DNA of 64,000 nt from Sphingobacteriales bacterium (GTDB taxonomy: Bacteria; Bacteroidota; Bacteroidia; Chitinophagales; LD1): NCBI GenBank assembly GCA_018262795.1, contig JADFDM010000001.1, forward strand, positions 1-64,000. Reading direction: 5' to 3'. Below the pieces are notes generated by a model, which saw nothing but the letters and a program-made list of their open reading frames with translations, did not search any database and had not been told where the DNA came from. The translations under genes and the position numbers were made by a program. This document shows, piece after piece, positions 1 to 8,647 of the stretch. The first letter of the stretch is position 1. The number at the start of each line of letters is the position of its first letter.

Positions 1-1
1 C

Positions 2-1630
2 GGTTCTTATACCAATAGCAACATTACGGTAGATGCACAGGGAAGAATTACGGCTGCCACCAGCGGTACCGGTGGAACGGTAACTAATGTTACTGGCACG
101 GCTCCCATTGTATCATCCGGAGGGAACACCCCGACTATCAGCATTACGGCAGCCACAGGCAGTGCAGCGGGCAGCATGAGTGCAGCCGACAAAGCAAAGC
201 TCGATGCCATTACCAACACGAATACAGGCGATGTAACTTTAAGTGCAATAGGCTCAAGCCCGAATGCTAATGGGGCTTCTTTAACAGGACAGGTTTTAAA
301 TCTTCAACCTGCCAGTGCTTCGTATGGAGGGGTAGTTACTACCGGCACTCAAACCTTAGCAGGAAACAAAACATTTAACGGTTCGGGAACTTTTAATAGT
401 AATGCAGGTCTGCTTAATTTGGTAGGAACGGACCATGCCTATATTCAATGGTATCCTGATGGCTCTGTAACTCGTAAAGGATATACAGGCTATCCCGGAC
501 CCGCAAGTGATGATTTTACGGTGGCTAACGAAATATCGGGAGCTGATGTTGTGCTTGCTACTAATGGTGGTAAGGCCAGAGTTACTGGATTAGGAAATGG
601 TGTAGTTCACTCCAATGCTTCGGGGCAGCTAACATCTTCGGCTGTTACCAATGCAGATTTGGCTAACTCTTCCATTACGATATCAACAGGTACAGGATTG
701 AGTGGAGGAGGAACGGTGAACCTAGGTGAAACAATTAACCTCGCGAATATTGGTGTTACCTCCCTTACCGGAACAAGTAACCAAGTCAATGTTACTGCTT
801 CTACGGGCGCTGTTACGCTTTCACTTCCACAAAGCATCCATACAGGAGCTGATCCCACATTTAACTCGGTAACAGCTCCTAACGATTTTTATGGCCACAT
901 TCATGTAGATGACACTCGAAGTGTAAATGCTGCGCCCAGTAACTATGATAATGAAGTAGCTTTTGAGTTTAAAAATCTGAGTGCGATAGGCGCTCCTGGA
1001 TCAGGCACTTATGGCGGGTTGATGACTTTTGCCCCTTGGGGCGACAACTCAGGAGGCGTTCACCATCAGTTAAACTTCAATAGCGATGGAATCTATTGGA
1101 GAACAGGGCTGCCGGATGAAACTAATTCAGCCAACTGGGGAGAATGGAATAAAATTGCAACTGAGAAAGGCACATTTAAGCATATTACTTACCACACATT
1201 TGGAGTTCCTAGCTACCGTAATGGCACAAACTTTTCGCACTGGTTTCCAATGATGGGAACTGAAGGCACTGATGATTCTGGAGGGGATTTAGGAAGACCC
1301 CAAACCATGATAGCACCCTATTCGGGAAGGCTGGTCAAAGTTATTGTAAAAGCTGATAGAACATCATCAAACTCTGGAAATGAAATAAGTAACGCGCACA
1401 TTGGCTTTAGTGTAAACCAAGACGACTATACTAATCCAACCCCAACGTATATTAGTTCCGGTGCTTATTCCATTAATGAGGGAGGTTCTTTTGAATTTAT
1501 CGCGCCTACAAATTGGACTTTTGCCGAAGCCGCTTCCTTAAGAGTTGGATTTCGATTTACCGGTACTAATGGATATGTCGAGGATAACGACTACTATGTT
1601 GTGTGTGTTTGGGAGTATAATATGGACTAA
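2..1630 (+). CDS. Phage tail-fibre-like repeat protein, 5' end cut by window
   Basis: The frame is open from base 2, so the first in-frame ATG at 176 is internal and the true start lies outside the window; 542 residues are visible. The protein is rich in Thr, Ser, Gly and Asn and carries low-complexity beta repeats seen in bacteriophage tail fibres and related adhesins, including MSAADKAKLDAI and an STGTGLSGGGTVNLGETI-type segment. A His/Trp-containing middle part (around FYGHIHVDDTRS and WGDNSGGVHHQLNF, then IYWRTG) resembles receptor-binding fibre domains. The last 160 residues look like a compact C-terminal domain I cannot assign. The role is probably surface or target binding, in a phage tail, an injection device or an exported adhesin. 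No other phage gene lies within the window, so I cannot choose among these. Confidence 0.6.
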   Translation, partial: GSYTNSNITVDAQGRITAATSGTGGTVTNVTGTAPIVSSGGNTPTISITAATGSAAGSMSAADKAKLDAITNTNTGDVTLSAIGSSPNANGASLTGQVLNLQPASASYGGVVTTGTQTLAGNKTFNGSGTFNSNAGLLNLVGTDHAYIQWYPDGSVTRKGYTGYPGPASDDFTVANEISGADVVLATNGGKARVTGLGNGVVHSNASGQLTSSAVTNADLANSSITISTGTGLSGGGTVNLGETINLANIGVTSLTGTSNQVNVTASTGAVTLSLPQSIHTGADPTFNSVTAPNDFYGHIHVDDTRSVNAAPSNYDNEVAFEFKNLSAIGAPGSGTYGGLMTFAPWGDNSGGVHHQLNFNSDGIYWRTGLPDETNSANWGEWNKIATEKGTFKHITYHTFGVPSYRNGTNFSHWFPMMGTEGTDDSGGDLGRPQTMIAPYSGRLVKVIVKADRTSSNSGNEISNAHIGFSVNQDDYTNPTPTYISSGAYSINEGGSFEFIAPTNWTFAEAASLRVGFRFTGTNGYVEDNDYYVVCVWEYNMD

Positions 1631-1685
1631 AATCACTGCAATGCCTTAGATTCCCTGCTCGTCCGCGTCTGTAGTCAAACCAACT

Positions 1686-1729
1686 GGCGCAAGTATGATG
1701 CCCGGCATCCGAGCCGAGCTACTTGTGCC
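1686..1729. repeat. Nested inverted repeat
   Basis: The outer arms GGCGCAAGTA (1686-1695) and TACTTGTGCC (1720-1729) pair with one mismatch. Inside lies a perfect small hairpin, GATGC-ccg-GCATC (1697-1709). The structure could form a cruciform or an RNA fold. It has no T tract, so it is not an intrinsic terminator. Confidence 0.5.
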
Positions 1730-1741
1730 TTTAGCCCAACT

Positions 1742-1849
1742 AAGCGCAAGCCGTGCCTAGGTCCCATTCAGAAAACGCTTCTCAACACTCCCCTCCATAT
1801 TTAAACTTATATCGAACCAATTAGCATTGAACCATTAAACATTAACGAA
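1742..1849 (+). repeat. Diverged direct repeat, copy A
   Basis: This stretch aligns with 2086-2200. Both begin AAGCGCA, share CCCATTCAGAAAA and a CTTCTCA-CACTCC block, and end with an AATTAGC ... ATTAACGA segment. The copies differ by scattered substitutions and small insertions. No coding function is visible. Confidence 0.55.
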
Positions 1850-1988
1850 TTGCGGATTGCGGATTTTTGATTGCGAATGGACTTTCTCCGATTAACCATT
1901 TTGCCTTTGTTGGTATTCCTTGCATAGCCCTTGTTGTGTGTTATCACCAACAACCGTTTCTTCTTTCGCAGGGTCGCCTCCTTTGCCC

Positions 1989-2053
1989 GCGTCTGTGTCC
2001 TCACAGATGCGCCCGCAATGTTGAATATAGATGTCTGTGAGGACACAGACATC
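1989..2053. repeat. Pair of hairpins sharing the GTCTGTG word
   Basis: GCGTCTGTG-tcct-CACAGATGC (1989-2010) forms a 9-base stem with one mismatch. GATGTCTGTG-agga-CACAGACATC (2030-2053) is a perfect 10-base stem with a 4-base loop. The two stems share their core and could also pair with each other. Neither is followed by a T tract on either strand. Confidence 0.55.
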
Positions 2054-2085
2054 GGCTAAGCTGCTGGTGTCTTTCTAATTCCACA

Positions 2086-2200
2086 AAGCGCAGGCTGCGC
2101 CCGCGCCCCATTCAGAAAATGCTTCTCAGCACTCCTCCCTATTTTACAACTTGCATTGAACTAATTAGCCTATAACCATTACACGATCAACTATTAACGA
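2086..2200 (+). repeat. Diverged direct repeat, copy B
   Basis: Second copy of the sequence at 1742-1849, about 344 bases downstream in the same orientation. The best conserved core is CCCATTCAGAAAA followed by GCTTCTCA-CACTCC. Confidence 0.55.
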
Positions 2201-2321
2201 TTACACGATTCTCTATTCTCGCATCTGCGCCACCCGCCCATCGCCCGTTTGCCACTACACCCCGAACTAACTGTTATTCAGCTTTTAGGTGATTCCCTTT
2301 TCCCACTCACCACTTCCTGAG

Positions 2322-3893
2322 TTACTCCATTCCCCATTCCACATGCGTTGGTTCTGCCTTTTTAGCTCCTGTATTTTTTTCTTTAAAAAGCAAGAGGAAA
2401 GGAATCGAAATCAAAAAGAAAACGCCCAAGTCAAAGAATATATCTCGGTAGGTAAGCATCACTGCCTGCCGGGTAATTTCGCCCGAGATCACTTGATAAG
2501 CACTGTGTAAGGCACTTGCCGCATCGCAGCCTTTACTTATAAAGAAGTGTTGGAGCGTATGAATTCGCTGTTGAGCGATAGGGGAGGTGGCGGTGATATT
2601 TTCGGTGAGAGCTGAATAATGTTTCGCAGAACCGATACTTACAAAAGTGGTGATTAGGGCAATGCCGATAGAGCCACCCATTTGCCGAACCATATTGCTA
2701 AGGGCGGTCCCCTGAGGAATTTCCCGGCCTTTTAAATCTTGCAGTGAAATAGTAGTGAGAGGAATAAATATAAGCCCCATCGCAAAGCCGCGAACAATCA
2801 AGGGACCTAGGAAATCGTGCCCTCCGGCAGAGGTATTCAGCAACGACATATCATTAGAAAAAAGGAAGAACAGAAATAATCCTACTCCGGCATAAACGGC
2901 CGGATGCACCCAGTTGCGCTTCATCATCAACCCCACTACCGGCATCATAAAAGCGGTGGCCAAACTTCCGGGCAGCATCAACAACCCTGTTTGAAGGGCA
3001 GTGAGGCCTAACAGGTTTTGACAAAAGATAGGAACCAACAGCGTAGTTCCGTACAGTCCAAAGCCGAGCACAAAGTTGAATAAGGTGCCCATCGTAAAAC
3101 TGCGAATGGAAAAAAGCCGAAGGTTGACGAGCGGGTCTTTAGCGCGCAGCTCCCACCACACAAATAGCACGGAAGTGACAACAGCGGTCACGGTCAAGAA
3201 AGTAATGTAGCGAGTTTGGAACCAATCCTCCGATTGCCCTTTTTCCAACACCACTTGCAAGGCCCCGATAGCGGCTACTAACAAGCCAAAGGCAAACCAG
3301 TCCATTTTGCCGGCAGTCATTTTATCGTCCGGCTCTTTCACAAATGTAAGGGTGAGAAAAGTGGCAACAATACCGAACGGAACATTGATAAAGAAAATCC
3401 ATTGCCAAGCCATGTTGTCGGTAATGTAGCCCCCAAGCGTAGGGCCAATAGCCGGCCCGATGATAACCCCCAGCCCATAAATGGCATTAGCTAAGCCGAG
3501 CTCCTCCCGGGGAAAGGTTTCTACTAATATAGCTTGCGCGGTGGCCAACAAGCCGCCTCCTCCAAGTCCTTGTATGATCCGAAAAACCACTAACTCCCAT
3601 ACGTTGTGAGACAGGCCGCAAAATATAGAGGCCACTGTAAAAAGAATGATAGACCCGGCAAAGTAATACTTGCGCCCAAATTTGGCACTCATCCAACCGG
3701 ATAGGGTAATCATAATTACGTTAGAAACTGCATAGCCGGTAATGACCCAGCCAATTTCCTCGAAAGTAGCACCGAGGTTTCCCATCATGTCGGTCAGCGC
3801 TACATTCACGATGGAGGTATCTATCAGTTGCAACAAAGCGGCTGATACCACAGTGAAAATGACAATGATTTTATCGAAAGTGAACTTTGCCAT
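2322..3893 (-). CDS. DHA2-family multidrug efflux MFS transporter (EmrB/QacA type)
   Basis: This 523-residue inner-membrane protein fits the 14-helix DHA2 drug:proton antiporters, whose usual length is about 500. Helix 1 carries the LIDTSIVNVAL signature (motif D1). The loop after helix 2 reads GWMSAKFGRKYYF (motif A). GLGVIIGPAIGPTLGGYI around residue 145 matches antiporter motif C. The short C-terminal tail is charged. It lies 44 bases behind a TetR repressor gene on the same strand, with a palindrome in the gap, so it is very likely that repressor's target. The family exports hydrophobic drugs or dyes, usually with a membrane-fusion partner such as EmrA; no such partner or outer-membrane factor is present here. 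The substrate is unknown. Confidence 0.85.
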   Translation of the reverse strand: MAKFTFDKIIVIFTVVSAALLQLIDTSIVNVALTDMMGNLGATFEEIGWVITGYAVSNVIMITLSGWMSAKFGRKYYFAGSIILFTVASIFCGLSHNVWELVVFRIIQGLGGGGLLATAQAILVETFPREELGLANAIYGLGVIIGPAIGPTLGGYITDNMAWQWIFFINVPFGIVATFLTLTFVKEPDDKMTAGKMDWFAFGLLVAAIGALQVVLEKGQSEDWFQTRYITFLTVTAVVTSVLFVWWELRAKDPLVNLRLFSIRSFTMGTLFNFVLGFGLYGTTLLVPIFCQNLLGLTALQTGLLMLPGSLATAFMMPVVGLMMKRNWVHPAVYAGVGLFLFFLFSNDMSLLNTSAGGHDFLGPLIVRGFAMGLIFIPLTTISLQDLKGREIPQGTALSNMVRQMGGSIGIALITTFVSIGSAKHYSALTENITATSPIAQQRIHTLQHFFISKGCDAASALHSAYQVISGEITRQAVMLTYRDIFFDLGVFFLISIPFLLLFKEKNTGAKKAEPTHVEWGME

Positions 3894-3906
3894 ATTGCTT
3901 TACTGG

Positions 3907-3920
3907 TGAATGGTTATTCA
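3907..3920. promoter_or_regulatory. Probable TetR operator ahead of the efflux gene
   Basis: TGAAT-GGTT-ATTCA is a perfect 5-base inverted repeat in the gap between the tetR stop and the efflux gene start. It matches 11 of 14 bases of the palindrome in the tetR promoter. Ten fixed bases would be expected less than once in 64 kb, and both copies flank this regulator. Confidence 0.55.
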
Positions 3921-3937
3921 TTTTTGCCTTCCGGTAA

Positions 3938-4510
3938 CTACCCTTTAATACCGTCCCAACAAAGCTCAAACAACAACTTTACCATAGCCGGCTTCAAAGG
4001 CTTGCGGTGGTAATGGCTGTATCGAGCCACATTATTAATAGCCCCAACGATATGCGTGAGCAATAAAGTGGTATCGGCATTCTTTATCCAATGTTCTTTT
4101 TTGCCGCGTTCCATCAATATGAAAAGTGGTTGAATCTGCTGCTTCGAAACTTCCTTTAGGTTCTCGGTGATAAACGGAGAATGGTTGCATTGCTCTATAA
4201 AAACAGCTTCACTAAAATGCTGCATCCGATGACTGAGAAGATTCATCCATATTTTTTTAAAGCCGGTCTTAAAGGATTCTTCTTCCTTGTAGCCTTTAAA
4301 GTAAATAGCTACTGCCGAGCGCCTGCACTGCGAGAACAGTGCATTCAGTAAGTCTTCCTTATTCTTAAAGTAGATGTATAAAGTTCCCGTGGCAATCTTT
4401 GCTTCGCGAGCTATCTCACTCATGGTGATTCCCGCTAAGCCATTGGCCTCTACTAACTTTAAAGTGGCTTGAAAAATTTGCTGAATCTTTCTTTCGTCTT
4501 TGGGTTTCAC
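3938..4510 (-). CDS. TetR/AcrR-family transcriptional repressor
   Basis: The protein has 190 residues, the normal TetR length. The first 60 residues form the DNA-binding domain: a helix with RKIQQIFQATLKLVEANG, then the helix-turn-helix ITMSEIAREAKIATGTLYIYF and the conserved KNKEDLL. The remaining 130 residues are the ligand-binding and dimerisation part, which does not identify a ligand. The start is GTG at 4510, five bases from a TATGTTTG promoter element, so the transcript is nearly leaderless. A palindrome covers the promoter, which indicates autorepression. The gene precedes a DHA2 efflux pump in the same direction, and the pair forms a local drug-responsive efflux unit. Confidence 0.85.
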   Translation of the reverse strand: MKPKDERKIQQIFQATLKLVEANGLAGITMSEIAREAKIATGTLYIYFKNKEDLLNALFSQCRRSAVAIYFKGYKEEESFKTGFKKIWMNLLSHRMQHFSEAVFIEQCNHSPFITENLKEVSKQQIQPLFILMERGKKEHWIKNADTTLLLTHIVGAINNVARYSHYHRKPLKPAMVKLLFELCWDGIKG

Positions 4511-4514
4511 CGCG

Positions 4515-4538
4515 CAAACATAAGTGAATATCTATTCA
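4515..4538 (-). promoter_or_regulatory. tetR promoter with overlapping operator
   Basis: On the minus strand TATGTTTG (4522-4515) matches the Bacteroidota -7 element TAnnTTTG and lies just before the GTG start. Directly upstream is the perfect palindrome TGAATA-TC-TATTCA (4525-4538), placed between the -7 and -33 positions. A bound repressor would block RNA polymerase there. Confidence 0.6.
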
Positions 4539-4595
4539 GTTAAAAGCCGGAGATTTATTTTTTATTACTCCTACTGAATGCAGAGCCGTACCTCT

Positions 4596-4603
4596 TATAT
4601 TTG
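4596..4603 (+). promoter_or_regulatory. dusB promoter -7 element
   Basis: TATATTTG is an exact TAnnTTTG match ending 7 bases before the ATG at 4611. Transcription would begin at or just before that ATG, giving a leaderless message. This rules out the upstream in-frame ATG at 4578, which lies before the promoter. Confidence 0.6.
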
Positions 4604-4610
4604 CACCCCC

Positions 4611-5648
4611 ATGATAAAAATTGGCGCTATAGAACTGCCCGACTTGCCCCTGTTGCTGGCTCCGATGGAGGATGTGAGTGATCCGCCCTTTCGCCATCTG
4701 TGTAAAAAGCATGGAGCCGATATGCTGTACACCGAATTTATCAGTGCCGATGGGCTTATTCGGGAGGCGCATAAGAGCGTGAAGAAATTAGACATCATGG
4801 AGGATGAAAGGCCGGTGGGTATTCAGATTTTTGGTGGGGAAGAAGAAGCCATGATGCGGAGTGCTGAAATTGTGGAAGCTGCACGGCCTGACTTGTTAGA
4901 CATTAACTACGGCTGCCCGGTAAAGAATGTAGTTTGCCGTAATGCCGGCTCCGGCATTCTTCGCGATATTGATAAAATGGTGCGTTTGACCGAAGCTGTG
5001 GTGAAATCCACCAAACTGCCCGTTACTGTAAAAACCCGTCTCGGCTGGGATGATCATTCCATTCGCATTGTAGAAGTGGCAGAAAGGTTGCAGGATGTGG
5101 GCATACAAGCTATTTCGATTCACTGCCGCACCCGCAGCCAGATGTATAAAGGAACTGCTCGGTGGGAATGGCTATCGAAGGTGAAAGAAAACCCGCGCTT
5201 GACCATTCCGGTATTTGGCAATGGCGATGTAGATACTCCAGAAAAAGCGGTGCAGATGGTGAAACAATACGGAGTAGATGGAGTGATGATTGGGCGAGCG
5301 GCTATTGGCCACCCTTTTATTTTTCGGGAGATGAAGCATTATATAGCCACCGGAGAATATTTAGACCCGCCTACTCTTTCGGAGAGGTTAGCGGCTTGCC
5401 GAACGCATTTAGAAAAGAGTATTGTATGGAAAGGAGAAAAGTTAGGTATTCTGGAAATGCGCAGGCATTACGGCCCTTATTTTTCAGGGTTTCCGAATAT
5501 ACGCACCTACCGTTCTCGCTTGGTAACTACAGAAAATCTTTCTGAGATTTTTGCCATACTTCAGGAGATTGAAGAGCACTATAGTAACGAAGAAAACTTG
5601 CTATGCAGCCCTGCACAGAAGCCCGTTTATGGCGGCATTGATGCTTAG
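4611..5648 (+). CDS. dusB: tRNA-dihydrouridine synthase (DusB type)
   Basis: This 345-residue flavoenzyme reduces specific uridines to dihydrouridine in tRNA D-loops, using FMN and NADPH in the cytoplasm. The N-terminal TIM barrel begins with the family motif LLAPMEDVSDPPFR. It continues with YTEFISADGL, QIFGGEE, the NYGCPVKNV motif with AGSG, and VTVKTRLGWDD, then SIHCRTRSQMYKG and the FMN phosphate site GNGDV and GVMIGRAAIG. The C-terminal helical domain contains RRHYGPYFSGFPN. I chose the start at 4611 because a -7 element lies between it and the ATG at 4578, and because family members start close to this Met. The gene is divergent from tetR and appears monocistronic. Confidence 0.92.
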   Translation: MIKIGAIELPDLPLLLAPMEDVSDPPFRHLCKKHGADMLYTEFISADGLIREAHKSVKKLDIMEDERPVGIQIFGGEEEAMMRSAEIVEAARPDLLDINYGCPVKNVVCRNAGSGILRDIDKMVRLTEAVVKSTKLPVTVKTRLGWDDHSIRIVEVAERLQDVGIQAISIHCRTRSQMYKGTARWEWLSKVKENPRLTIPVFGNGDVDTPEKAVQMVKQYGVDGVMIGRAAIGHPFIFREMKHYIATGEYLDPPTLSERLAACRTHLEKSIVWKGEKLGILEMRRHYGPYFSGFPNIRTYRSRLVTTENLSEIFAILQEIEEHYSNEENLLCSPAQKPVYGGIDA

Positions 5649-5669
5649 TGCGACTGCTTTTCTCAGCGT

Positions 5670-7202
5670 TTACCGAACCGTTACTTCTAACAGTTTCACT
5701 TCGCGAGTTACCTCTCCATAATCCACTAAGCGATCTTCTTGAAAAAGCACTTTGTCGTCACCTCCCCAATAGAGATTAGACATGCTGATAAAAAAGTCGT
5801 TGGAGGTATTCAATACTTTTCGGGTATCGGGTTTGCCATTCAGCGGCAAACGGGTACACTTAAAGTTCATGGCATGTTCTTCGTCATTCTCCCAGTTATC
5901 GTTGTAGAACAGATACACATCATTGCCTTTGCGATAGGCCTGTGCAGAAAAAGCATAATCCACGAGCGCACTCTCCTGTTTCTTCGGAATAAAATGCTGC
6001 GATTTAATTCCCAGATTTTCATCCATGCGGTAGGTAATCATATACCCGCGCTCCACCTTCATAGGGCTGTTCTTGTCAGCCCCGGAAACGCTGGCGTGGT
6101 ATTCGGTGAGCAGCATAAAATTCTTTCCTTCGAGAGGTAAAATCTTCTGCAACTCCAGATTGGCAAATTCATTTCTTTTTTTGAGATCATGGTAGGCTCC
6201 CGCCATAGCCGAAAACTTTCCACTCGGCTCAATGGTGTTCTGCCCGGTGACCGAAAGCGCTTCATTGTACCGGGTCACCATAATACCATTCAAATGTATT
6301 CTTGCTTCATCCGCAAAGAGATCGCTGGCCAGTACCATATCTCCGCTGTTCAGCACTGCCAATCGCGGATCGTCCAAATAACCGCCATGTCCCGCAGGGG
6401 AATTAAAGGTGGCGGTCACCGGTTCTTTGCTATCGGCATTCATGGAGAACAGATGAAAAACCGCACTTACATTTTTATCTCTTTTCAAAGGCGGATAGCT
6501 CAATACATCATACCTCACTTTGGAGAGCAAATACACCTGCCCACTGTTGCTGATAGCTGTATGCAAAAATTGCAAGTATTCTTTGGTTTCCTTAAAGTCA
6601 AACGTTTTTGCATTTACCTGACCGGTAGCGTTATCGGTAATAATCACTTTATACTTCTGATATTTATAGTAAGGTTTGATTAAAACGGCTGTTTTGCTTT
6701 TGTCCTCACTTTGCACAATCTCGATACTTGAAGCGGCAAATCGTTCATCATTATGATCGAAAATTACTTCAGCCGGACCGGCAGGCTCTAATGTATTTAA
6801 GTCAAAATCCTGCCGTTCAATAGAAGGTAATACGGCACGACCTTCGGCCTTTTCCATCATCCCTTCTTCATCCACTCTCAACTCACAACGGCTATAAAAA
6901 AGAGAAATCTTATTGTTGATGATCGCGGCTTTCAGGTAAAAGGTTTTTTCACCGAACGAAGGGTACAGTTCAGATGTTTTCCCGGTTTTAAATCCACTGG
7001 AGTATTTTAAAATTCGGTATTGGGGAGGTTTGTTCAAATTTCCCGGAGTTTCAAACCCAATGGCATACCAAGACCCTTGGTATTCCCCTAACACTTCCGT
7101 TGAAGGCTGGCTGATAACAGAGCTGGTTTTTACATCGAAACCGGTAGCAAAGGCCGTTATTGCGATGAAAAATAAACTAAACCCAAAAATCGTCTTCTTC
7201 AT
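5670..7202 (-). CDS. Exported protein of unknown function
   Basis: The predicted product has 510 residues. I place the start at 7202, because the peptide from there (MKKTIFGFSLFFIAITAFATG) is a typical Sec signal peptide. The in-frame ATG at 7286 would put 28 polar and aromatic residues in front of it. The mature protein is mostly beta-strand in character, with many alternating hydrophobic positions and YxLxK-type repeats, and may be a beta-propeller. No lipobox, no C-terminal T9SS domain and no transmembrane helix follow the signal. I do not recognise a family. It is convergent with dusB and has no obvious partner downstream; the next gene upstream on the same strand ends in a terminator, so it is probably transcribed alone. 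A periplasmic location is the simplest inference. Confidence 0.7.
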   Translation of the reverse strand: MKKTIFGFSLFFIAITAFATGFDVKTSSVISQPSTEVLGEYQGSWYAIGFETPGNLNKPPQYRILKYSSGFKTGKTSELYPSFGEKTFYLKAAIINNKISLFYSRCELRVDEEGMMEKAEGRAVLPSIERQDFDLNTLEPAGPAEVIFDHNDERFAASSIEIVQSEDKSKTAVLIKPYYKYQKYKVIITDNATGQVNAKTFDFKETKEYLQFLHTAISNSGQVYLLSKVRYDVLSYPPLKRDKNVSAVFHLFSMNADSKEPVTATFNSPAGHGGYLDDPRLAVLNSGDMVLASDLFADEARIHLNGIMVTRYNEALSVTGQNTIEPSGKFSAMAGAYHDLKKRNEFANLELQKILPLEGKNFMLLTEYHASVSGADKNSPMKVERGYMITYRMDENLGIKSQHFIPKKQESALVDYAFSAQAYRKGNDVYLFYNDNWENDEEHAMNFKCTRLPLNGKPDTRKVLNTSNDFFISMSNLYWGGDDKVLFQEDRLVDYGEVTREVKLLEVTVR

Positions 7203-7410
7203 TTTTCTGAAAGGGATTAATTGTAAAAAGTAAAATACAGTATAAGGTTGCTTATACGGGTAATAAATGATTTTGTTTTCATCCACAGCACCGGCAGCGA
7301 TTGGCTATATTAACCTGCATGTGACCTTGCAATTTTTTTTCTGAAGAACTTCGCTATGAATCAGCCCAAGTAACCCGAAGCAAAAACTTGAGATATTGAA
7401 TGGAGAGTGA

Positions 7411-7442
7411 AAAAGCCCTCCCGAACAAAGTGCCCGGGAGGG
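7411..7442 (-). terminator. Intrinsic terminator
   Basis: Read on the minus strand, CCCTCCCG (7442-7435) pairs with CGGGAGGG (7423-7416) around an 11-base loop, followed by CTTTTTC. It lies 24 bases after the stop of the gene at 7467-8393. Confidence 0.8.
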
Positions 7443-7466
7443 AAACCACCCAAACCAAAGTTTTAC

Positions 7467-8393
7467 TCAGCTAAGTTTTACCTGACCCTGGCCCACCACA
7501 TATCCATTTTGGTATAGCTCTACTTTATAGGTACCGGGATCCTGTATGTATTTGCCCCAATAAACCACTACTTTCTTGTTCGACTGATCGTAATTTATGT
7601 CGGCTTTTTTAGTGTATTGCACGGGCTTATCCGATTCCACTGCTTGCATGATGCCTGAGCCTTGATCCTCGACTGCAATAGTTTCTCCTTTCGGATTAAT
7701 AATCCTAACATAAAGACTTACAGGGCCGGGATCTAATACCTTGTTTTCGCCCGTCTCGAAACTTATCTTCAGGTTCGAAGCCACTTTCGCTCTTCTCACA
7801 TCCACCTCTCTTCCGGTTCTTCTCGTTTTCACTGCCTCCACGTCTATATTAGCAATGGGGAGAAGCGAACCTATTTTGACCTTCTTTGCGAGAAGCGTGT
7901 TCTTTTCAGTTAACTGCGAAGTCGTTTGCTTCTCAGCGCTGAGGTCTTGGTTTAATTGACCGTTTTGCGCCAGCAACTCCTCTTTCTGTTTGGTCAGGGT
8001 GGCAATTTGGTTGCCCATGTCGGCAATGGAGTTTTTATACTGCGCCATCAGTCCTTTCACCTTTTTCAGTTCCGATTGAGTGAGCTTCACTTTTTTGAGC
8101 AGATTTTGAATCGTCAGCTTTTGATGGCTGATTTCCTCTTGCTTGCTGGCAATCGTTTTATCTAATTCAGCATTTTTACCGGTAAATTGCTCAATGGACG
8201 TATTTCTGTTTTGGAGTGTATCGTTGAGCATTCTGAAATCTTGCTCCAATGCCGTTTTCTGAAATCCTAAATCTTCCCGTTTGTTTTTTTCGTGGAACAG
8301 CATATATATTGATGCGCTGTTCAACAGCAGCAGCACTACTATAGCGCTGAGATAAGATTTTTTGCTTACTGCTTTTTTAGTGTTGGTTTCCAT
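7467..8393 (-). CDS. Membrane-anchored coiled-coil protein of unknown function
   Basis: The product has 308 residues in three parts. Residues 1-13 are charged, and one transmembrane helix (about 14-33, SAIVVLLLLNSASIYMLF) follows. A long coiled coil with heptad spacing and Lys, Glu and Gln richness spans about 35-165. A C-terminal beta-rich domain of about 140 residues includes ISFETGENKVLDPGPVSLYV and ends in YQNGYVVGQGQVKLS. That last domain resembles an immunoglobulin-like fold. The topology suggests an inner-membrane anchor with a periplasmic stalk and head. I know no characterised homologue. It has its own terminator and sits alone on the minus strand. Confidence 0.7.
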   Translation of the reverse strand: METNTKKAVSKKSYLSAIVVLLLLNSASIYMLFHEKNKREDLGFQKTALEQDFRMLNDTLQNRNTSIEQFTGKNAELDKTIASKQEEISHQKLTIQNLLKKVKLTQSELKKVKGLMAQYKNSIADMGNQIATLTKQKEELLAQNGQLNQDLSAEKQTTSQLTEKNTLLAKKVKIGSLLPIANIDVEAVKTRRTGREVDVRRAKVASNLKISFETGENKVLDPGPVSLYVRIINPKGETIAVEDQGSGIMQAVESDKPVQYTKKADINYDQSNKKVVVYWGKYIQDPGTYKVELYQNGYVVGQGQVKLS

Positions 8394-8483
8394 ACAATTT
8401 AGTTTTGGTTAAGTAATGTTTGGCTCTTTCGTTTCGCCAATTAAAAAATCAACGTTTCGATGTTTGCGATTAGTATGTGACTA

Positions 8484-8522
8484 CCCCTCCAAAGGGGCGA
8501 AATTCCCCCAACCGGGGGAGGG
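8484..8522. repeat. GC-rich hairpins with two alternative folds
   Basis: In an otherwise AT-rich gap (8394-8678), CCCC-tccaaa-GGGG (8484-8497) and CCCCC-aacc-GGGGG (8505-8518) can form adjacent hairpins. Alternatively CCCTCC (8485-8490) can pair with GGAGGG (8517-8522). There is no T tract. The function is unknown; the rest of the gap shows only the promoter listed next. Confidence 0.4.
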
Positions 8523-8647
8523 TTGCCCGATGATGCTCTCATTATTTCACTCAAAACTGAATAGGAATCCTCCAATAAATTTACTGCCACTTCGTCTTAA
8601 TCTTTGACAAAAGGGGTGCGTGAAATATATCAGCACGCTAATTGTTA

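Larger units (their letters stand above)
1631..2321. other. Non-coding stretch with hairpins and a diverged direct repeat
   Basis: About 690 bases separate the fibre-like gene from the efflux gene. Short open frames occur here but have no recognisable protein features. The region instead holds a nested inverted repeat at 1686-1729, two hairpins at 1989-2010 and 2030-2053 built from the same GTCTGTG word, and two diverged copies of a roughly 110-base sequence. It ends without a clear promoter or terminator. It looks like decayed or repetitive intergenic DNA. Confidence 0.6.

Noticed and set aside
1807-2052. An 81-codon minus-strand frame in the repeat region
   Set aside because: It spans hairpins and a repeat copy and has no protein features.
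8416-8607. A 63-codon plus-strand frame before the membrane peptidase
   Set aside because: It reads through the GC-rich hairpins and lies upstream of the promoter.
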